Notes under the pieces: model-generated
The model's input: only the letters and a program-made list of their open reading frames with translations
What the model was told of the DNA's origin: nothing
The model's database searches: none
Translations under genes and position numbers: made by a program
Part shown: positions 11,661 to 20,507 of the stretch, piece by piece
Layout of the letters: each line of letters begins with the position of its first letter
Numbering within the stretch: position 1 is the first letter of the stretch
Source: Microbacterium yannicii PS01
Lineage (GTDB): Bacteria; Actinomycetota; Actinomycetes; Actinomycetales; Microbacteriaceae
Assembly: GCF_000304335.1 (NCBI RefSeq)
Contig: NZ_CAJF01000013.1
Span: 1-64,000, forward strand
Direction: 5' to 3'
Length of the DNA: 64,000 bases

Positions 11661-12824
11661 GGGGCGACTCCGTTCACTGACAGCGCTGTGCCCTCGGGCA
11701 GGTCCAGCGCGATGTTCATGGACTGCACGGCGGCTCCGGCCGTGCCCTTGACGAGGTTGTCGACCGCGGTCACGACGACCACGCGGTTCGCCGCGCGATC
11801 GATCGCAAGGCCGATGAGCGCCGTGTTGGCGCCCACCACGTCGGCGGTGCGAGGGAATTGGCCGGCCGGCAGCAGCTGCACGAACGTCTCGTCGCCGTAC
11901 GCCGCCTCCCACGCCTCGCGAATCTGCTCATCGCTGACCCCCCGGCGCGATCGGCGCGGTGGAGGTCGCGAGGATGCCGCGCGCCATCGGCACGAGGACG
12001 GGCGTGAAGGAGATCCGGATGCCGCGGTCCGCGGCCTCCGCGGCACCGGCCCCGGAGCCCACCGCGCTGGCCCCTGAGCCCACGGCACCGGCGCCCGAGC
12101 CCACGGCACCGGCCCCTGAGCCCTCGGCACCGGCCCCTGAGCCCGTCGAAGGGCGCGCGGCGGCGAGCGCCTGCTGGATCTCGGGGATGTGGCGATGCGA
12201 GCCGCCGACGGCATAGGGGTTGGCCGAGCCGAGGATCTCGCTCGCGAGCAGGTTCGTCTTGAGGCTCTTGCCCGCGCCCGACGGGCCGACGGCCAGGACG
12301 GTGACGATGTCGCCCGGATCGATCACTCCCGCCGCCACACCGGGGGCGAGCGAGAGGCTCACGGTCGACGCGTTGCATCCGGGGGCGGCGATGCGCGTGG
12401 CTCCGACGAGGCGGTCGCGCTGCTTCGCGCCCGCGACCGGAAGCTCGGGCACCCCGTAGACCCACGGTTCATGGAAGTCCCCGCCGTAGAACCGATCCCA
12501 GTCCGCCACCGATTCGAGGCGGTGGTCGGCACCGGCGTCGATGACGAGCGGCGTATCCCCGAGGGCGTCGGTGTACTGACCGGACTGTCCGTGCGGCAGA
12601 GCGAGGAACACGATGTCGTGGCCGGCGAGCACGTCGGGGGTGGTGTCCGAGAGCGTGAGATGCGCAAGCGATCTCAGGTGCGGCTGATGCTGGATGAGCG
12701 GCTGTCCCGCGTTGGAGTGCGCGGTCACGGTGCGGATCTCGACGTCGGGATGCGCGGCGAGGATCCGCAGGATCTCGCCGCCCGCATAGCCGGATGCGCC
12801 GGAGACGGCGACCGAATATGTCAT
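11657..12824 (-). pseudogene. argC: N-acetyl-gamma-glutamyl-phosphate reductase, split by a 1-nt frameshift as sequenced
   Basis: The first reading frame gives a normal NAD(P)-dependent reductase: Rossmann GASGYAGGE, catalytic Cys150 in [17 protein letters not shown] at 208-216. After residue 295 (IAPG) the frame runs GQR-stop at 11928. The true C-terminus ([10 protein letters not shown] ... LSVNGVAP) continues in another frame to 11657. Removing one G from the G6 run at 11938-11943 rejoins them to 388 residues, about 38 longer than usual because of a repeat insertion at about 226-265. All downstream arg genes are intact, so this is probably a sequencing error. Start ATG with Shine-Dalgarno AAGGTGG. 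Confidence 0.9.
12043..12155. repeat. Five 21-bp tandem units inside argC
   Basis: Units start at 12043, 12064, 12085, 12106 and 12127 and follow the pattern GCACCGGCCCCTGAGCCCACG. The last unit ends in GCCCGTCGAAGGGCG and so carries the core of the interspersed repeat found at 1806 and 53010, in reverse orientation. Because 21 is a multiple of 3 the array is translated, giving GSGAGAV-like heptapeptides in ArgC. Confidence 0.9.
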
Positions 12825-13084
12825 GGATTCCACCTTAGAGTCTTGGGGCGGGGCGGAATTGAACCCCGAGGGCCGGAGACGGCGACACCCGCTCGCAGGC
12901 GTCCATGACGGACGGCGTGCGGGGTCGCCTAGAGTCGGCGCTCGCCCAGACGGCGTCGGCGCGCAGGCGCGGCGCTCGGAACGAGCGCTGCGAGAACCTG
13001 GACCGCCGAAGGCATGGGCCGACGATAGCCGCCTCGCAGCGGCATCCGCAAATCGGCACCGCCGGCGGCACCGCGTGACGTGCG

Positions 13085-13160
13085 CAACTCCTGAGGTTCG
13101 TGGCGCCGGCGCGGGCTGTCGGCTCACACGAGTCCCGCGGACTCGAGATCTCAGGAGTTG
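13085..13160 (-). other. Structured 76-nt element at the end of the epimerase gene
   Basis: Perfect 11-bp inverted arms CAACTCCTGAG and CTCAGGAGTTG enclose 54 nt that hold a second hairpin (CGAGTCC-CGC-GGACTCG, 13129-13145) and the palindrome GCGCCGGCGC. One outer arm covers the epimerase stop codon. There is no U-tract. It may act as a transcription-end or mRNA-stability structure. It lies in the 326-bp gap between argC and the epimerase gene, in which I find no gene. Confidence 0.5.
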
Positions 13161-14152
13161 GGTACGCCGAGATCGGACAGCAGATCGAGTTCGTCGGCGC
13201 GCGAGAGGCCGGCGCGACGGTCGCGGTCCAGTCCGCGCTCGCGCTCGTCGTCCAAGGTGCGACGCAGCGTCTCGCCCAGCGGCCGAAGACGTCCGCCGAG
13301 CAGACGGTAGACCGCATTGGACCGTGTCCAGAAGCCCGGCATGTCGCGCGGCAGCCACAGGGGCAGGGAGCGCGGGCCCGACCAGTACGCCACGTCGTGC
13401 GCCTCGAGCAAGTCGTCGGCGGCTGTGACGGTCGTCCCCGTGTATCCCGCGACGGCTTGCGCCTCGGAGAACAGTGCGTCCAGCTCGACCGGGTCACCCA
13501 CGGTGTTCGCTGCACCCGTCCAGCGCTCACGCCCGATCGCGTGGACGAAATCCGCGAGGTCGTCGACGTCGATCACATGCGCACCCCGGCCCTCGGCATC
13601 CGGCACGAGCACGTTCGCGGAGTCGGCGTCGGCGGCGGCGAGAGCGAAGCGCGACACCCAATAGCCGAACCGATCGGTGGGGTCGCCCGGGCCGACGATG
13701 AGACCCGGGCGGACGACAGCGGCCCGGAAGCCGAGCGAGGAGCGGACGGATGCCTCGGCCCTCGCCTTCGCGCGCCCGTAGTCTTCGTCCTCATCAGGTC
13801 CGGCGGGCACGAGAAGGTCCGCCGACTCATCCGCTCCCGGCTCGTCGTTCGCGGCATAGACCGACACCGTGGAGATGTAGGTCCAGTGCTTCGCGCGCTC
13901 GCCCAGCGCCTGGACCGCTGAAGCGACGTGCACCGGGTTGGACGAGATGTCCACCACCTCATCCCAGTCCCGCGACGCGACCGCGTCGTAGACGCCGGAC
14001 TCGTCCCGGTCGCCGACCACCAGCCTCGCGCCGTAGGGGGCGGGTCGCCCACCCCGCGCGAGGCAGGTCACGGAGGCCCCGCCGGCCGTCCATCGATCGA
14101 CGATGCGGCCGCTCAGCCAGCCCGTCCCGCCCAGTACCAGCACATCGGTCAT
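13151..14152 (-). CDS. NAD-dependent epimerase/reductase family protein
   Basis: About 333 residues. The N-terminus [18 protein letters not shown] carries the GxxGxxG nucleotide-binding motif of extended short-chain dehydrogenases. [11 protein letters not shown] and [11 protein letters not shown] supply the Ser and YxxxK of the active site, and [20 protein letters not shown] is a family segment. The substrate is unknown. I chose the ATG at 14152 rather than a TTG at 14164. It follows pheT by about 60 bp on the same strand and ends in a structured element. Confidence 0.82.
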   Translation of the reverse strand: MTDVLVLGGTGWLSGRIVDRWTAGGASVTCLARGGRPAPYGARLVVGDRDESGVYDAVASRDWDEVVDISSNPVHVASAVQALGERAKHWTYISTVSVYAANDEPGADESADLLVPAGPDEDEDYGRAKARAEASVRSSLGFRAAVVRPGLIVGPGDPTDRFGYWVSRFALAAADADSANVLVPDAEGRGAHVIDVDDLADFVHAIGRERWTGAANTVGDPVELDALFSEAQAVAGYTGTTVTAADDLLEAHDVAYWSGPRSLPLWLPRDMPGFWTRSNAVYRLLGGRLRPLGETLRRTLDDERERGLDRDRRAGLSRADELDLLSDLGVPNS

Positions 14153-14215
14153 AGGCTCAGCCAACCAGAATCAGGCACGGCACGGAGGCCCGCACCGCCG
14201 TCAGCGGAGGGGCGG

Positions 14216-16771
14216 CTACTCGCGCAGCGTCGCGCCGAAGCGCTCGGCGGCGACGGCGACGCCCGCGAGCCGCGCCTCGGAAGCCTCGGCAGCGGTCAGG
14301 GTGCGGTCGGGCGCGCGGAAGCGCAGCGCGAACGTCAGGCTCTTTGCTCCCTCGGGCACACCCTGGCCGCGGTAGTCGTCGACCAGTCGCAGGGACTCGA
14401 GCAGGTCGCCGGCGCCCTCGAGCAGCGAGGCGCGCACTTCAGCGGCAGGGACGTCTGCTCCCACGACGAGAGACACGTCCTGCGTCGCGGCCGGGAAGCC
14501 CGAGAGCGACGAAGCCACGACGCGCTCGCCCGCGAGCGAGAGCACGAGATCCAGATCGAGCTCGGCGACGATGACGCGACCGGGAAGATCGGATGCCTCG
14601 GCGACGGCAGGAAGAAGCTCCCCGACGTAGCCGACCTCCACGCTGGACCCCGAGTCGGCCGACGCGACCGAGAGCACACCCGTGCGGCCCGGGTGAAGCG
14701 CGGCGCGCTGGCCCTGGGCCACGTCGATGGTGACTCCTGCGGCGCCGGCGATCGTCCGGACGGCGTCGAGGACGTCGGCGAGCTGGGCGGCCGCCGCCGC
14801 CAGCCCGGGCTGCTTGGCCACCAGGTTGCCGGTGAGCAGGACGGCGACATGCCGGTGCTGGGGCGGAATCGACGCGTCCAGCTCGGCCAGGGTCGCGGCA
14901 TCCGGTCGCACTGCCAGCGGCGGCACGTGGGCCGTTCCGTACCGGACGCCGGTCTCGGGAAGGAAGACGACGCCCGTCTCGAAGAGCGCGAGGTCTGTGA
15001 AGCCACGTGACACGTTGCGGTGCGCCACCTGGAGCAGACCCGGGATCAGCGACCGACGCAGGAAGGGCGCCTGGCCGTCGAGGGGATTGGCGAGCTTCAC
15101 GCTCGGGAGGTGCTCCCCCGACGCCGAGCCGTGCAGGTCGTTCTGGTCCTCGGTGGTGAAGCCGAAGGAGGGTGTCTCGACGTATCCGGCGGACGCCAGG
15201 GCGTTCGCGACGCGGCGCCGGCCCTGCTGGGCCGGAGTGAGGCCGCGGCCCGACGGGGGCGTGGGAAGCTCGGACGGGATGAGGTCGTACCCCTCGATGC
15301 GGGCGACCTCTTCGGCCAGCGTCCACTTGTCGGTGAGGTCGGGGCGCCACGACGGCGGGATGACGTGCCATCCGGCCGCGTCGTCCTCGGCCTCCACGAC
15401 CTCGCAGCCGATCAGTCGCAGCGACCGCTCGATCTGCTGTGCGGTGTAGTTCACGCCGATGAGGTGCTGCACGAACAGCGGCGGAAGCTCGATGCCCGAG
15501 ATGAGCACCTCGGCGAAGAGCGCGCCACCGAGCTCCTCGTCACTGGTGCCGCCGGCGTACTCGACCATGAGCTCGGCCACGCGGCGCGCCGCCACGAACG
15601 GAACGAGCGGGTCGACGCCGCGCTCGAAGCGACGGGATGCCTCGGACGGGAGCTTGTGCCGACGGGCCGTGCGCGCGATCGACACGGTGTCGAACGTGGC
15701 CGCCTCGATGAGCACGTTGCGGGTCGAATCGCTCATCTCGGTCGTGCCGCCGCCCATGACGCCGGCGAGGCCGATCGGACCGGACTCATCGGTGATGAGC
15801 AGATCTTCAGGGTCGAGCGAGCGCACCTTCGCGTCGAGCGTCTCGAGCTTCTCGCCCGGCGTCGCACGCCGGACGGTGATGCCGCCGCTCAGCTTGTCGA
15901 GGTCGTAGCCGTGGATCGGCTGCCCGAGCTCGAGCATGACGTAGTTGGTGATGTCGATCAGGATGCCGAGCGAGCGGATGCCGGCGAGCGTCAGGCGAGC
16001 GATCATCCAGGCGGGCGTCGGCTTGGTCGGGTCGACGTCGCGCACGACGCGCGCCACGAACTCGGACGCCCCCACCCGGCCCCGGATCGGAGCAGTGTCG
16101 TCGACGGAGATCGGGAAGCCCGATCCGGGCGCGACATCATCCCATGTCCGCTCGGCGGGATCGCGGAAGGGAGCACCGGTGGCGTGCGAGTACTCGCGCG
16201 CGACGCCGCGGATCGACAGCGCGTATCCGCGGTCGGGCGTGACGTTGATCTCGACGGCGGCGTCGTCCAAGCCGAGCAGCGAGATCGCGTCGGTGCCGAC
16301 GGGCGCGTCGATGCCGAGCTCGACCAGGCGCAGGATGCCGTTGTGCTCGTCGCCGAGTCCCAGCTCCTTCGCCGAGGCGATCATGCCGTCCGACACGTGG
16401 CCGTAGGTCTTGCGCGCCGCGATGGGGAACGGTCCGGGCAGCACCGACCCGGGCAGCGTCACCACGACCTTGTCGCCGGCGAAGAAGTTCCGGGCGCCGC
16501 ACACGATGCCGTGGACCGGATCGCCGCCGTCGGCCGCCCGCTCGCCGTCATGCGCGACGCGCACCTGGCACCAGCGGATCGTCTTGCCGTTGGACTGCGG
16601 CTCTTCGACGAACTCGACGACTTCGCCGACGACGATGGGGCCCTGCAGCTCGAAACGGTGCACGTCCTCCTCTTCGAAGCCGACGCGCACGAGCGCCGCG
16701 AGGACGTCCTCGGGCGTGGCTTCGGCGGGGACGTCGACGTACTCACGCAACCAGGAGAGCGGGACGCGCAT
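14216..16771 (-). CDS. pheT: Phenylalanyl-tRNA synthetase beta subunit
   Basis: 851 residues, normal length. The N-terminal MRVPLSWLREYVDVPAEATPEDVLAALVRVGFE and the tRNA-binding OB domain (VVGEVVEFVEEP ... CGARNF) are followed by the B3/B4 editing region, the B5 domain and the catalytic-like core. A C-terminal ferredoxin-fold anticodon-binding domain (LSGFPAATQDVSLVV ... SLTFALRFRAPDRTLT) ends the protein. The ATG shares one base with the pheS stop (TGATG), so subunits are translationally coupled. It pairs with PheS to charge tRNA-Phe. Confidence 0.98.
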   Translation of the reverse strand: MRVPLSWLREYVDVPAEATPEDVLAALVRVGFEEEDVHRFELQGPIVVGEVVEFVEEPQSNGKTIRWCQVRVAHDGERAADGGDPVHGIVCGARNFFAGDKVVVTLPGSVLPGPFPIAARKTYGHVSDGMIASAKELGLGDEHNGILRLVELGIDAPVGTDAISLLGLDDAAVEINVTPDRGYALSIRGVAREYSHATGAPFRDPAERTWDDVAPGSGFPISVDDTAPIRGRVGASEFVARVVRDVDPTKPTPAWMIARLTLAGIRSLGILIDITNYVMLELGQPIHGYDLDKLSGGITVRRATPGEKLETLDAKVRSLDPEDLLITDESGPIGLAGVMGGGTTEMSDSTRNVLIEAATFDTVSIARTARRHKLPSEASRRFERGVDPLVPFVAARRVAELMVEYAGGTSDEELGGALFAEVLISGIELPPLFVQHLIGVNYTAQQIERSLRLIGCEVVEAEDDAAGWHVIPPSWRPDLTDKWTLAEEVARIEGYDLIPSELPTPPSGRGLTPAQQGRRRVANALASAGYVETPSFGFTTEDQNDLHGSASGEHLPSVKLANPLDGQAPFLRRSLIPGLLQVAHRNVSRGFTDLALFETGVVFLPETGVRYGTAHVPPLAVRPDAATLAELDASIPPQHRHVAVLLTGNLVAKQPGLAAAAAQLADVLDAVRTIAGAAGVTIDVAQGQRAALHPGRTGVLSVASADSGSSVEVGYVGELLPAVAEASDLPGRVIVAELDLDLVLSLAGERVVASSLSGFPAATQDVSLVVGADVPAAEVRASLLEGAGDLLESLRLVDDYRGQGVPEGAKSLTFALRFRAPDRTLTAAEASEARLAGVAVAAERFGATLRE

Positions 16772-17835
16772 CAGACCACCATTCCGAACTGCTCGCTGAA
16801 GCGGACATCGCCCTCGGCCATGTCACGCATGTCCTGGACGTCGCTGCGGAACATCAGGGTCCGCTCGATGCCCATGCCGAACGCGAAGCCGGAGTACTCC
16901 TCCGGATCGATCCCCGCCGCGCGCAGCACGTTCGGGTTGATCATGCCGCAGCCGCCCCACTCGATCCAGCGCGCCCCGCCCTTGAAGGTGGGGTGCCACA
17001 GGTCGAGCTCGGCGGACGGCTCCGTGAACGGGAAGAAGTTGGCGCGGAACCGCGTCTTGGCCTCGGCACCGAACAGCACCTTGGCGGCGTGGTCGAGCGT
17101 GCCCTTGAGATGGGCCATCGTGATGCCCTTGTCGACGACGATGCCCTCGAACTGGGTGAAGACCGGAAGATGCGTCGCGTCGAACTCGTCGGTGCGGTAC
17201 ACCCGGCCCGGGCACAGCGCGTACAGCGGCAGATCGCGCTCGAGCATCGAGCGAACCTGCACAGGGCTCGTGTGCGTGCGCATCACGAGGTGGCGGTCGA
17301 CGGGATCGACGAAGAACGTGTCCTGCATCTGCCGTGCCGGGTGGTCGACGTCGAAGTTGAGCGCGTCGAAGTTGAACCACTCGTGCTCGAGCTCGGGACC
17401 CTCGGCGATCTCCCACCCCATGCCGACGAAGATGTCGGCGATCTGCTCCTGCAGAAGAGAGATCGGATGCCGCGCACCGACGCGGGCACGGGCGGCCAGG
17501 GCGGTGATGTCGACGCGCTCGGACTCGAGCCGTGCGGCGGTCTCAGCCTCAGCCAGCTCCTCCTCGCGCGCGGCGAACGCCTGGTTCACGCGCGCACGCG
17601 CCTGTCCGACGAGCTTGCCGAACTCCGCCTTCTTCTCGTTCGGCACGTCGCGCAGGCGGGCGTTGAGCTTCGCCAGCGGCGAGCCCCCGCCGCTGTGCGC
17701 GGAACGGGCGGCCTTCAGGCTCGCCGTATCGGAGGCGGAGCCGATCGCGGCGAGCGCGTCGTCGACGGCGGCGGTCACCGCCTCGGGCGTGATCTCGGCC
17801 AAACTCGATGGGCGCGGTTCAGGAGCGTCGGACAC
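16771..17835 (-). CDS. pheS: Phenylalanyl-tRNA synthetase alpha subunit
   Basis: 354 residues, class II catalytic subunit. HPISLLQEQIADIFVGMGWEIAEGPE, RTHTSPVQVRSML (motif 2 region), GRVYRTDEFDATHLPVFTQFEGIVVDKGI and GMGIERTLMF (motif 3) are in order. The N-terminal coiled coil (about 1-100) binds tRNA. The start is GTG at 17835, chosen because a TAGACT box (17844-17849) ends 8 nt upstream and the protein then begins MSDAPEPRPSSLAEITPE; a leaderless transcript is likely. No T-box or attenuator is seen. Confidence 0.97.
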   Translation of the reverse strand: MSDAPEPRPSSLAEITPEAVTAAVDDALAAIGSASDTASLKAARSAHSGGGSPLAKLNARLRDVPNEKKAEFGKLVGQARARVNQAFAAREEELAEAETAARLESERVDITALAARARVGARHPISLLQEQIADIFVGMGWEIAEGPELEHEWFNFDALNFDVDHPARQMQDTFFVDPVDRHLVMRTHTSPVQVRSMLERDLPLYALCPGRVYRTDEFDATHLPVFTQFEGIVVDKGITMAHLKGTLDHAAKVLFGAEAKTRFRANFFPFTEPSAELDLWHPTFKGGARWIEWGGCGMINPNVLRAAGIDPEEYSGFAFGMGIERTLMFRSDVQDMRDMAEGDVRFSEQFGMVV

Positions 17836-17908
17836 GAGAGACGAGTCTACCGACGGAGCGAGCCCGCCCCCGCCGCTGCAGTCAGCCGTCCGACGGGCCG
17901 CACGCTTG

Positions 17909-18835
17909 TCAGCGCGGACCGTTGTACTCGGATTGGCGCGCGGCCGCCGTCGCCTCCACCTGGAGGAGGGTCGCCGGGTTCGTGGGGTCGGCCGCCTTGC
18001 CACGACGCACCCGTCCGCCGCCGCTCGCCGTACGCCGCGAGAGCCAGCGAGCGAACCACGACAGCGTCAGGTTGATCACGAGGTAGATGATGAGCGTCAC
18101 GACGAACATCGAGAACATGTACCTGTTGCCGAAGAAGCTCAGCAGGTTGTTCATGTTGTTCCGGATGATCTCGTTGTAGCCCACGATGTACCCGAGCGAC
18201 GTGTCTTTCAGGAGCACGACGAGCTGGGCGACGATGATCGGCAGCATCTGCCGGAACGCCTGAGGGAACTCCACCAGCATCTTGGACTGGAACTCGCGCA
18301 TTCCCACGCTGAGGGCCGCCTCGCGCTGGCCGCGCGGCAGGGCGACGAGACCGGCCCGCAGGATCTCGCCGATGAGCGTGCCGTTGTACAGGATCAGGGC
18401 GACGACGACCGCCCAGAAGGCGCCGGTGGATGCGACGAGCAGGATGAACAGCATCATGAGCAGCACCGGCATGCCGCGGAGGAACTCGATGAGCCACGCC
18501 GTCGGAATGCGGACCCAGCCGATCGCCGAGCTGCGCATGAGGGACAGCACGACGCCGAGGATGAGTGCTCCGACCGCGGCGACGGCCGCCGCCTGGAGCG
18601 TCGCCACGACGCCGCGCCCGATGGAGGTCCAGACCTCCGGGTCGACGAAGATGTCCCAGCGGCTCGCGTCGAACATGCCCGGCAGGGTGATTCCGCCAGA
18701 CTCCCGAGGAGCGGCGAGCAGCGTCACGACCCAGACGGTGAGGGCGGCGATCAGAATGAGTGAGACCACCGAGAGGATCAGCGAGAATCGCCGCGCCCGA
18801 GGGCCGGGGGCATCGAACAGGACCGACGTGCTCAT
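17909..18835 (-). CDS. gluD: Glutamate ABC transporter permease GluD-type
   Basis: 308-residue HisM-family inner-membrane permease for polar amino acids. About five transmembrane helices are visible and the EAA-like loop LVALPRGQREAALSVGMREFQSKMLVEFPQAFRQMLP binds the ATPase. The C-terminal tail (GGGRVRRGKAADPTNPATLLQVEATAAARQSEYNGPR) is cytoplasmic and basic/polar. Its ATG overlaps the stop of the preceding permease gene (ATGA). It is the last gene of gluABCD; pheS follows after 73 bp. Confidence 0.92.
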   Translation of the reverse strand: MSTSVLFDAPGPRARRFSLILSVVSLILIAALTVWVVTLLAAPRESGGITLPGMFDASRWDIFVDPEVWTSIGRGVVATLQAAAVAAVGALILGVVLSLMRSSAIGWVRIPTAWLIEFLRGMPVLLMMLFILLVASTGAFWAVVVALILYNGTLIGEILRAGLVALPRGQREAALSVGMREFQSKMLVEFPQAFRQMLPIIVAQLVVLLKDTSLGYIVGYNEIIRNNMNNLLSFFGNRYMFSMFVVTLIIYLVINLTLSWFARWLSRRTASGGGRVRRGKAADPTNPATLLQVEATAAARQSEYNGPR

Positions 18836-19479
18836 CGCTTCACCACCCAGCGCTTCTCGAGACGCCCGGCCACGAAACCGAGCGGGATGGTGATGACGAG
18901 GTACAGGACGGCCGCCGTGAGGAGGATCGGGATCACGATGTTGCCGTTGTCGTTCGCCAGCTGGCGTGTCGTCGCGAAGAGCTCCACCACGAAGAAGCCG
19001 CCCGCTACCGACGTGTTCTTCGTCAGAGCGATGAACACGTTGATGAGCGGCGGGATCGTCATGCGGAAGGCTTGGGGAAGGACCACCAGCGAGACCGTCT
19101 GCCCGAAGCCGAGGCCGATGCTCCGCGCCGCCTCGGCCTGACCGAGCGGCACGCCGTTGATACCGGAGCGGAGCGCCTCTGCGACGAACGGCGACGTGTA
19201 GTAGGTCAACGCGACGAAGGCCAGCAGGAGATACGGAGCCCGCAGCCCGAGCATCGGCATCACGAAAGCGGTGAAGAAGAACACCAGTGTGAGCGGGGTG
19301 TTCCGCGCGATCTCCGTCCAGAACGCCGCGAAACCGCGCAGCGCGGCGACGGGCGAGATCCGCATGGCGGCGATCAGCGTGCCGAGCACGAGCGCACCGA
19401 TGCCCGACACCACCAGCAGGATCAGCGTCACGCGGAAGCCCTCGAGGAAGATCGGCATCAGCGACCACAACTGCTCCAT
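18832..19479 (-). CDS. gluC: Glutamate ABC transporter permease GluC-type
   Basis: 215-residue permease with the five-helix polar-amino-acid uptake fold. The ATPase-contact loop is GINGVPLGQAEAARSIGLGFGQTVSLVVLPQAFRMTIPPLINVFIALTKNTS. AAGGAG lies 6 nt before the ATG. It is followed by the second permease with a 4-bp overlap, so the two subunits should be made in equal amount and heterodimerise. Confidence 0.93.
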   Translation of the reverse strand: MEQLWSLMPIFLEGFRVTLILLVVSGIGALVLGTLIAAMRISPVAALRGFAAFWTEIARNTPLTLVFFFTAFVMPMLGLRAPYLLLAFVALTYYTSPFVAEALRSGINGVPLGQAEAARSIGLGFGQTVSLVVLPQAFRMTIPPLINVFIALTKNTSVAGGFFVVELFATTRQLANDNGNIVIPILLTAAVLYLVITIPLGFVAGRLEKRWVVKR

Positions 19480-19557
19480 GGGGCTCTCCTTCCTTGCTCC
19501 TCGTTCAGGACGGACGGCGACCCGGCCCGTCGGCGAGGACGGACCGGGTCGTCGACA

Positions 19558-20430
19558 TCAGTAGCGGTCCGGTGCCGGCGGCTCGACGAAGGGCAGCACG
19601 GTGCCGGCGGTCGAGTTCCAGGCCTCTTCGTAGCGGCCGTCCTCGTACGCCTTCTCGAGCACGTCGTTGATCCAGTCGCGGAACTCGGTGTCTTCGAGGG
19701 CGAGGCCGATGCCGTAGGGCTCCTCGGTGAACGGCTCGCCGACGACCTTGAACTCGCCCTCGTTCTGAGCCGCGAGGCCGGCGAGGATGACGTTGTCGGT
19801 CGAGACCGCGACCACATCCCCGTTGCGCAGCGGCTCGAGGCAGTTGGAGTACGTGTCGGTCAGTACCGGCTCAGCGCCGATCTCGGCGAGCTTGGCCGCC
19901 GGGGTCGAACCTGTCACCGAGCACACGCGCTCACCCTCGAGGTCGGCTTCGCTCTCGATGTCCTCGTTGTCGGCGAGCGTGAGGATCGACTGACCCGCCA
20001 TGTAGTAAGGACCGGCGAAGGAGACGACCTCCTTGCGCTTGTCGTTGATCGTGTACGTGGCGATGACGATGTCGACCTCGCCGTTCTGGATGAACGGCTC
20101 GCGGTTCGCCGAGACCGCTTCCTTCCACTCGATGTCCTCCTCGGCGATGCCGAGCTCGGATGCGATGATCTTGCCGATCTCGACGTCGAAGCCCTCCGGC
20201 GTGCCGGACGGCCCCATGAGGCCGAACAGCGGCTGGTCGAACTTGGTGCCGATCGTGATGGAGCCCGCCTCGTTGAGCTCCGCCATCGTGGTGCCCTCTT
20301 CGAAGGTGACTTCTTCGGGCTCGGGGGCGGTGGTCTCTTCGCCGCCGGGCGTGCCGCCGGTGGCGCACGCCGACAGCGCGAGCGCACCGGCGGCTGCCAG
20401 TGCGATCAGCGGAAGTCGCATTCGCTTCAT
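19558..20430 (-). CDS. gluB: Glutamate-binding lipoprotein of the ABC transporter
   Basis: 290 residues. A lipoprotein signal peptide (MKRMRLPLIALAAAGALALSAC, lipobox LSAC with Cys22) anchors it outside the membrane. The acidic linker ETTAPEPEEV leads to a type 3 solute-binding domain (GSITIGTKFDQPLFGLMGPSGTPEGFDVEIGKIIASELG ... RREPF, CSVTGSTPA). The specificity for glutamate is taken from the gene order shared with corynebacterial gluABCD. AAGGAC precedes the ATG. Confidence 0.92.
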   Translation of the reverse strand: MKRMRLPLIALAAAGALALSACATGGTPGGEETTAPEPEEVTFEEGTTMAELNEAGSITIGTKFDQPLFGLMGPSGTPEGFDVEIGKIIASELGIAEEDIEWKEAVSANREPFIQNGEVDIVIATYTINDKRKEVVSFAGPYYMAGQSILTLADNEDIESEADLEGERVCSVTGSTPAAKLAEIGAEPVLTDTYSNCLEPLRNGDVVAVSTDNVILAGLAAQNEGEFKVVGEPFTEEPYGIGLALEDTEFRDWINDVLEKAYEDGRYEEAWNSTAGTVLPFVEPPAPDRY

Positions 20431-20451
20431 GTCTTCGTCCTTTGCTGTGGC

Positions 20452-20500
20452 GGACCGCTCGTGACGGTCCTCTTGGTTCCCGGCCGCGGCAGGCGGCCGG
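20452..20500 (-). other. Two intercistronic hairpins between gluA and gluB
   Basis: The gap between the ATPase and binding-protein genes holds a GC-rich hairpin with arms CCGGCCGC and GCGGCCGG (20480-20500) and a smaller one with arms GGACCG and CGGTCC (20452-20470). Neither has a U-tract. Such structures commonly protect downstream mRNA or partially stop transcription, adjusting the ratio of binding protein to ATPase; that role here is inference. Confidence 0.55.
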
Positions 20501-20507
20501 AGCGGGA

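Noticed and set aside
12805-12835. GAAT-N9-ATTC around the argC start as an ARG box
   Set aside because: Four-base arms in a region with few A/T bases are weak evidence, spacing does not match the known ArgR site, and no argR gene is nearby.
12841-12910. tRNA-like 3' end (GGGGTTCAATTCC and CCGCCCCA on the minus strand) upstream of argC
   Set aside because: The T-stem does not pair properly and no matching 5' acceptor strand or anticodon arm lies 70 nt upstream. It is a chance resemblance in GC-rich sequence.
15020-18763. A 1247-codon open frame on the plus strand
   Set aside because: It is antisense to pheT, pheS and gluD, which are unmistakable. The protein is Arg/His-rich with no domain; long antisense frames are expected at this GC content.
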